A stretch of DNA of 64,000 nucleotides from contig NZ_JACXAE010000034.1 in NCBI RefSeq assembly GCF_014698965.1, positions 77,784 through 141,783 on the forward strand. The letters are read 5' to 3'. This DNA is from Iningainema tapete BLCC-T55. GTDB taxonomy: Bacteria; Cyanobacteriota; Cyanobacteriia; Cyanobacteriales; Nostocaceae. Below, one piece after another: positions 62,416 through 64,000 of the stretch. Each line of letters starts with the position of its first letter. Position 1 is the stretch's first letter. The translations under genes and the position numbers were made by a program. The notes below the pieces were generated by a model, which made no database searches, was not told the DNA's origin, and saw nothing but the letters and a program-made list of their open reading frames with translations.

Positions 62416-64000
62416 GTGGAAATAAATTCTGAGCGCATTGACGATATTCCCGTAATAGTGCAGTGGCTTAAACAGATGGAGATTGCTAAATGTATTGACC
62501 AAAAACTGAAAGAACCACACGGAAACCACCAAGGACTGAGCTACGGTCAATTGAGTGTATTGTTATTAACATACATCATCACCGAATCAGACCATCGGTT
62601 GTGTGCTGTGGAACTTTGGGTGCAGAGGCATCGAACGATTTTAGAGTTAAGTACGGGGTGGTCAATAGGGGAAAAAGATACCACTGATGACCGATTGGCA
62701 AGGGTAGTCGAAGAGCTAGGTAAGCAATCAGAGGCAAGGCTGGAGATTGAGGTAAAGTTAGGACGGCATCTGATTCATGCCTACGAATTACCAACAGATG
62801 TGGTACGAACTGATACAACTAGTTTTAGCGTAAATCATACTCCAGGAGATTCCTTAGAAGAAAATCTACTGCGCTATGGCTATTCCAAAGATAAACGCCC
62901 AGATTTATTACAATACCGTCAACTACTGGCAACTCTTGACCCAATGGGAATGCCATTAATCAGCGCCACCCTCGAAGGTAATGGAGCCGATGACCCACTA
63001 TATTTCCCCACTTGGGAAAAAATGGTCAAAGTAATTGGGCACAAAAACTTTGTCTTCATTGCTGATTGCAAAGCCGGCTCGATTGCTACTCGCGCTCAAA
63101 TTGCCGCCAAAGGTGGTATCTACTGCGTTCCTGTCCCCATGAGTGGGCAACACCCCCAATATTTGAAGCAATGGGTACTAAACCCACCAGCAGAAATCCA
63201 GTCCATTCATTTACCGCGACAAGATGAAGAAGAACCAGCCGTGGGCAAGGGCTTTGAAGTAGAGTTAGGCAAGTTTTGGTTCAACGAAGAAACCAATAAG
63301 TGGGTACGTTGGCATGAACGCTATTTGGTAGTTTATTCCCCTAGCCTTGCAGCATCAATAATACGTGGTCAACAGCAACGCATCAATAGTGCTCAAACAG
63401 CTCTCAATAAATTAGCCGCTAAACCACCAGAAGATCCACAAGCATTAGCTCATAAAGTAGAAAACATTCTTGAGCGCTATCGTGTCAAAGATTTCTTCAA
63501 CACGACAATTACAGAACAAATCATTCAACAGACTCGTCATGTTGGACGGGGACGACCATCAAAAAATTCTCCCACTGAATCGATAACCAGTACTTGTCTT
63601 CAACTTCATATCCAGCTTCAAGATGCTGCAATTCAAGAAGCAGAAACCTTGGCAGGATGGCGACTGTATGTCACTAATGCCCCAATTGCTCAACTGAGTC
63701 TATCACTTGCTGTCATGTATTACCGGGATGAATGGCTCTTAGAGCGAGGGTTTCACCGTTTTAAACGTGGTTCTCTACCTGCCCTACCCATTTACTTTCA
63801 AAATACTGACCGAATCATTGGCTTGATGTTCTTATTGAACATAGCTTTGCGCGTATTTACCCTAATGGAGTTTGTGGTACGGCAGGCACTTGTAGAAACT
63901 CAACAATCTTTGGCTGGTCTTTACGATGGCAATCCAAAACGAAAGACTGAGCGTCCATCAGCAGAGAAGATGCTCAAGGCTTTTTGTAATTTAACTCTCT
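62416..64000 (+). CDS. IS1634-family transposase (partial, continues past window)
   Basis: An uninterrupted frame from a GTG at 62416 to the window edge (528 codons, no stop). An N-terminal DUF4277 domain (INSERIDDIPVIVQWLKQME) precedes a DDE core: first Asp in VRTDTTSFSVN, second in NFVFIADCKAGSIA, and Glu in RDEWLLERGFHRFKRG. An upstream stop at 62362-62364 limits the frame; no ATG fits. It appears intact, unlike the IS1634 copy at 41617-43156, to which it is only distantly similar. The left inverted repeat was not identified. It may be active. Confidence 0.85.
   Translation, partial: MEINSERIDDIPVIVQWLKQMEIAKCIDQKLKEPHGNHQGLSYGQLSVLLLTYIITESDHRLCAVELWVQRHRTILELSTGWSIGEKDTTDDRLARVVEELGKQSEARLEIEVKLGRHLIHAYELPTDVVRTDTTSFSVNHTPGDSLEENLLRYGYSKDKRPDLLQYRQLLATLDPMGMPLISATLEGNGADDPLYFPTWEKMVKVIGHKNFVFIADCKAGSIATRAQIAAKGGIYCVPVPMSGQHPQYLKQWVLNPPAEIQSIHLPRQDEEEPAVGKGFEVELGKFWFNEETNKWVRWHERYLVVYSPSLAASIIRGQQQRINSAQTALNKLAAKPPEDPQALAHKVENILERYRVKDFFNTTITEQIIQQTRHVGRGRPSKNSPTESITSTCLQLHIQLQDAAIQEAETLAGWRLYVTNAPIAQLSLSLAVMYYRDEWLLERGFHRFKRGSLPALPIYFQNTDRIIGLMFLLNIALRVFTLMEFVVRQALVETQQSLAGLYDGNPKRKTERPSAEKMLKAFCNLTL

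Overview
The window looks like part of a large plasmid, or a plasmid-derived island, from a filamentous (Nostocales-type) cyanobacterium. The evidence is: many HIP1 octamers (GCGATCGC, e.g. 360-367, 37215-37222, 48303-48310); cyanobacterium-specific families (DUF2808, PcxA, CyRepA1-type replication protein, iron-uptake porin with SLH domain, RppA/RppB); Nostoc-style small inverted-repeat elements; and a replication/partition block at the left end. No rRNA or tRNA gene was seen.

Layout. 1-9.7 kb (all minus strand): small membrane protein, two ParA-like P-loop proteins, an unknown protein, a large CyRepA1-like replication protein and a ParB-domain protein, i.e. the plasmid backbone. 10-13.1 kb: an orphan IS630-type HTH fragment and the two-component pair RppB/RppA. 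13.4-17.7 kb: P-type ATPase relic, L,D-transpeptidase, three DUF2808 proteins and PcxA. 18-36.7 kb: metal-efflux island (CDF exporter, metal-binding lipoprotein, two HME-RND pumps, two RND adaptors, a Zn/Cd-type P1B ATPase, a VKOR-thioredoxin fusion, a group 2 sigma factor and a SulP relic). 37-44.3 kb: frameshifted Tat protein, DUF4082/dimethylformamidase-like protein, truncated porin, decayed IS1634 copy and frameshifted EamA transporter. 44.4-46.4 kb: second, decaying copy of the pcxA-DUF2808 cassette. 46.5-50.7 kb: copper module (Csp, CopZ-like chaperone, CopA, cupredoxin, MerR regulator). 50.7-52.7 kb: CbiN (truncated), CbiM and a TIGR03943 protein. 53-61.7 kb (plus strand): sulfur and metal detoxification module (1-Cys peroxiredoxin, persulfide dioxygenase, DUF1264 protein, cysteine synthase, sulfide:quinone oxidoreductase, CmtR-type ArsR regulator, triple-HMA P1B ATPase). 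61.7-64 kb: six copies of a 15-bp palindrome-like box around a putative ribbon-helix-helix gene, then an IS1634 transposase running off the window.

The strongest unifying signal is a regulatory element. A direct repeat (ATGAAAT-N4-ATGAAAT on the plus strand, i.e. ATTTCAT-N4-ATTTCAT in the sense of the minus-strand genes, 11-bp period) occurs at least 17 times between 13.1 and 46.4 kb. It is nearly always just upstream of a minus-strand gene: rppAB itself, each DUF2808 gene, pcxA, both RND adaptor genes, one RND pump, the SulP relic and the porin relic. In several copies a TAAATA -10-like hexamer lies exactly 18 nt downstream. I infer that it is the operator of the plasmid's RppA-type response regulator, making the left two thirds of the island one regulon of efflux pumps, proton-extrusion protein and secreted DUF2808 proteins. 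The right third has different control: MerR-type operators (46.9 and 50.2 kb) and an ArsR/CmtR-type palindrome used twice (52.9 and 58.7 kb).

The region is a mosaic. There is one duplicated four-gene cassette, at least ten gene relics, and one MITE with a 12-bp target duplication that rebuilt the stop codon it interrupted. All functional statements are read from sequence and family knowledge; none was tested by database search.
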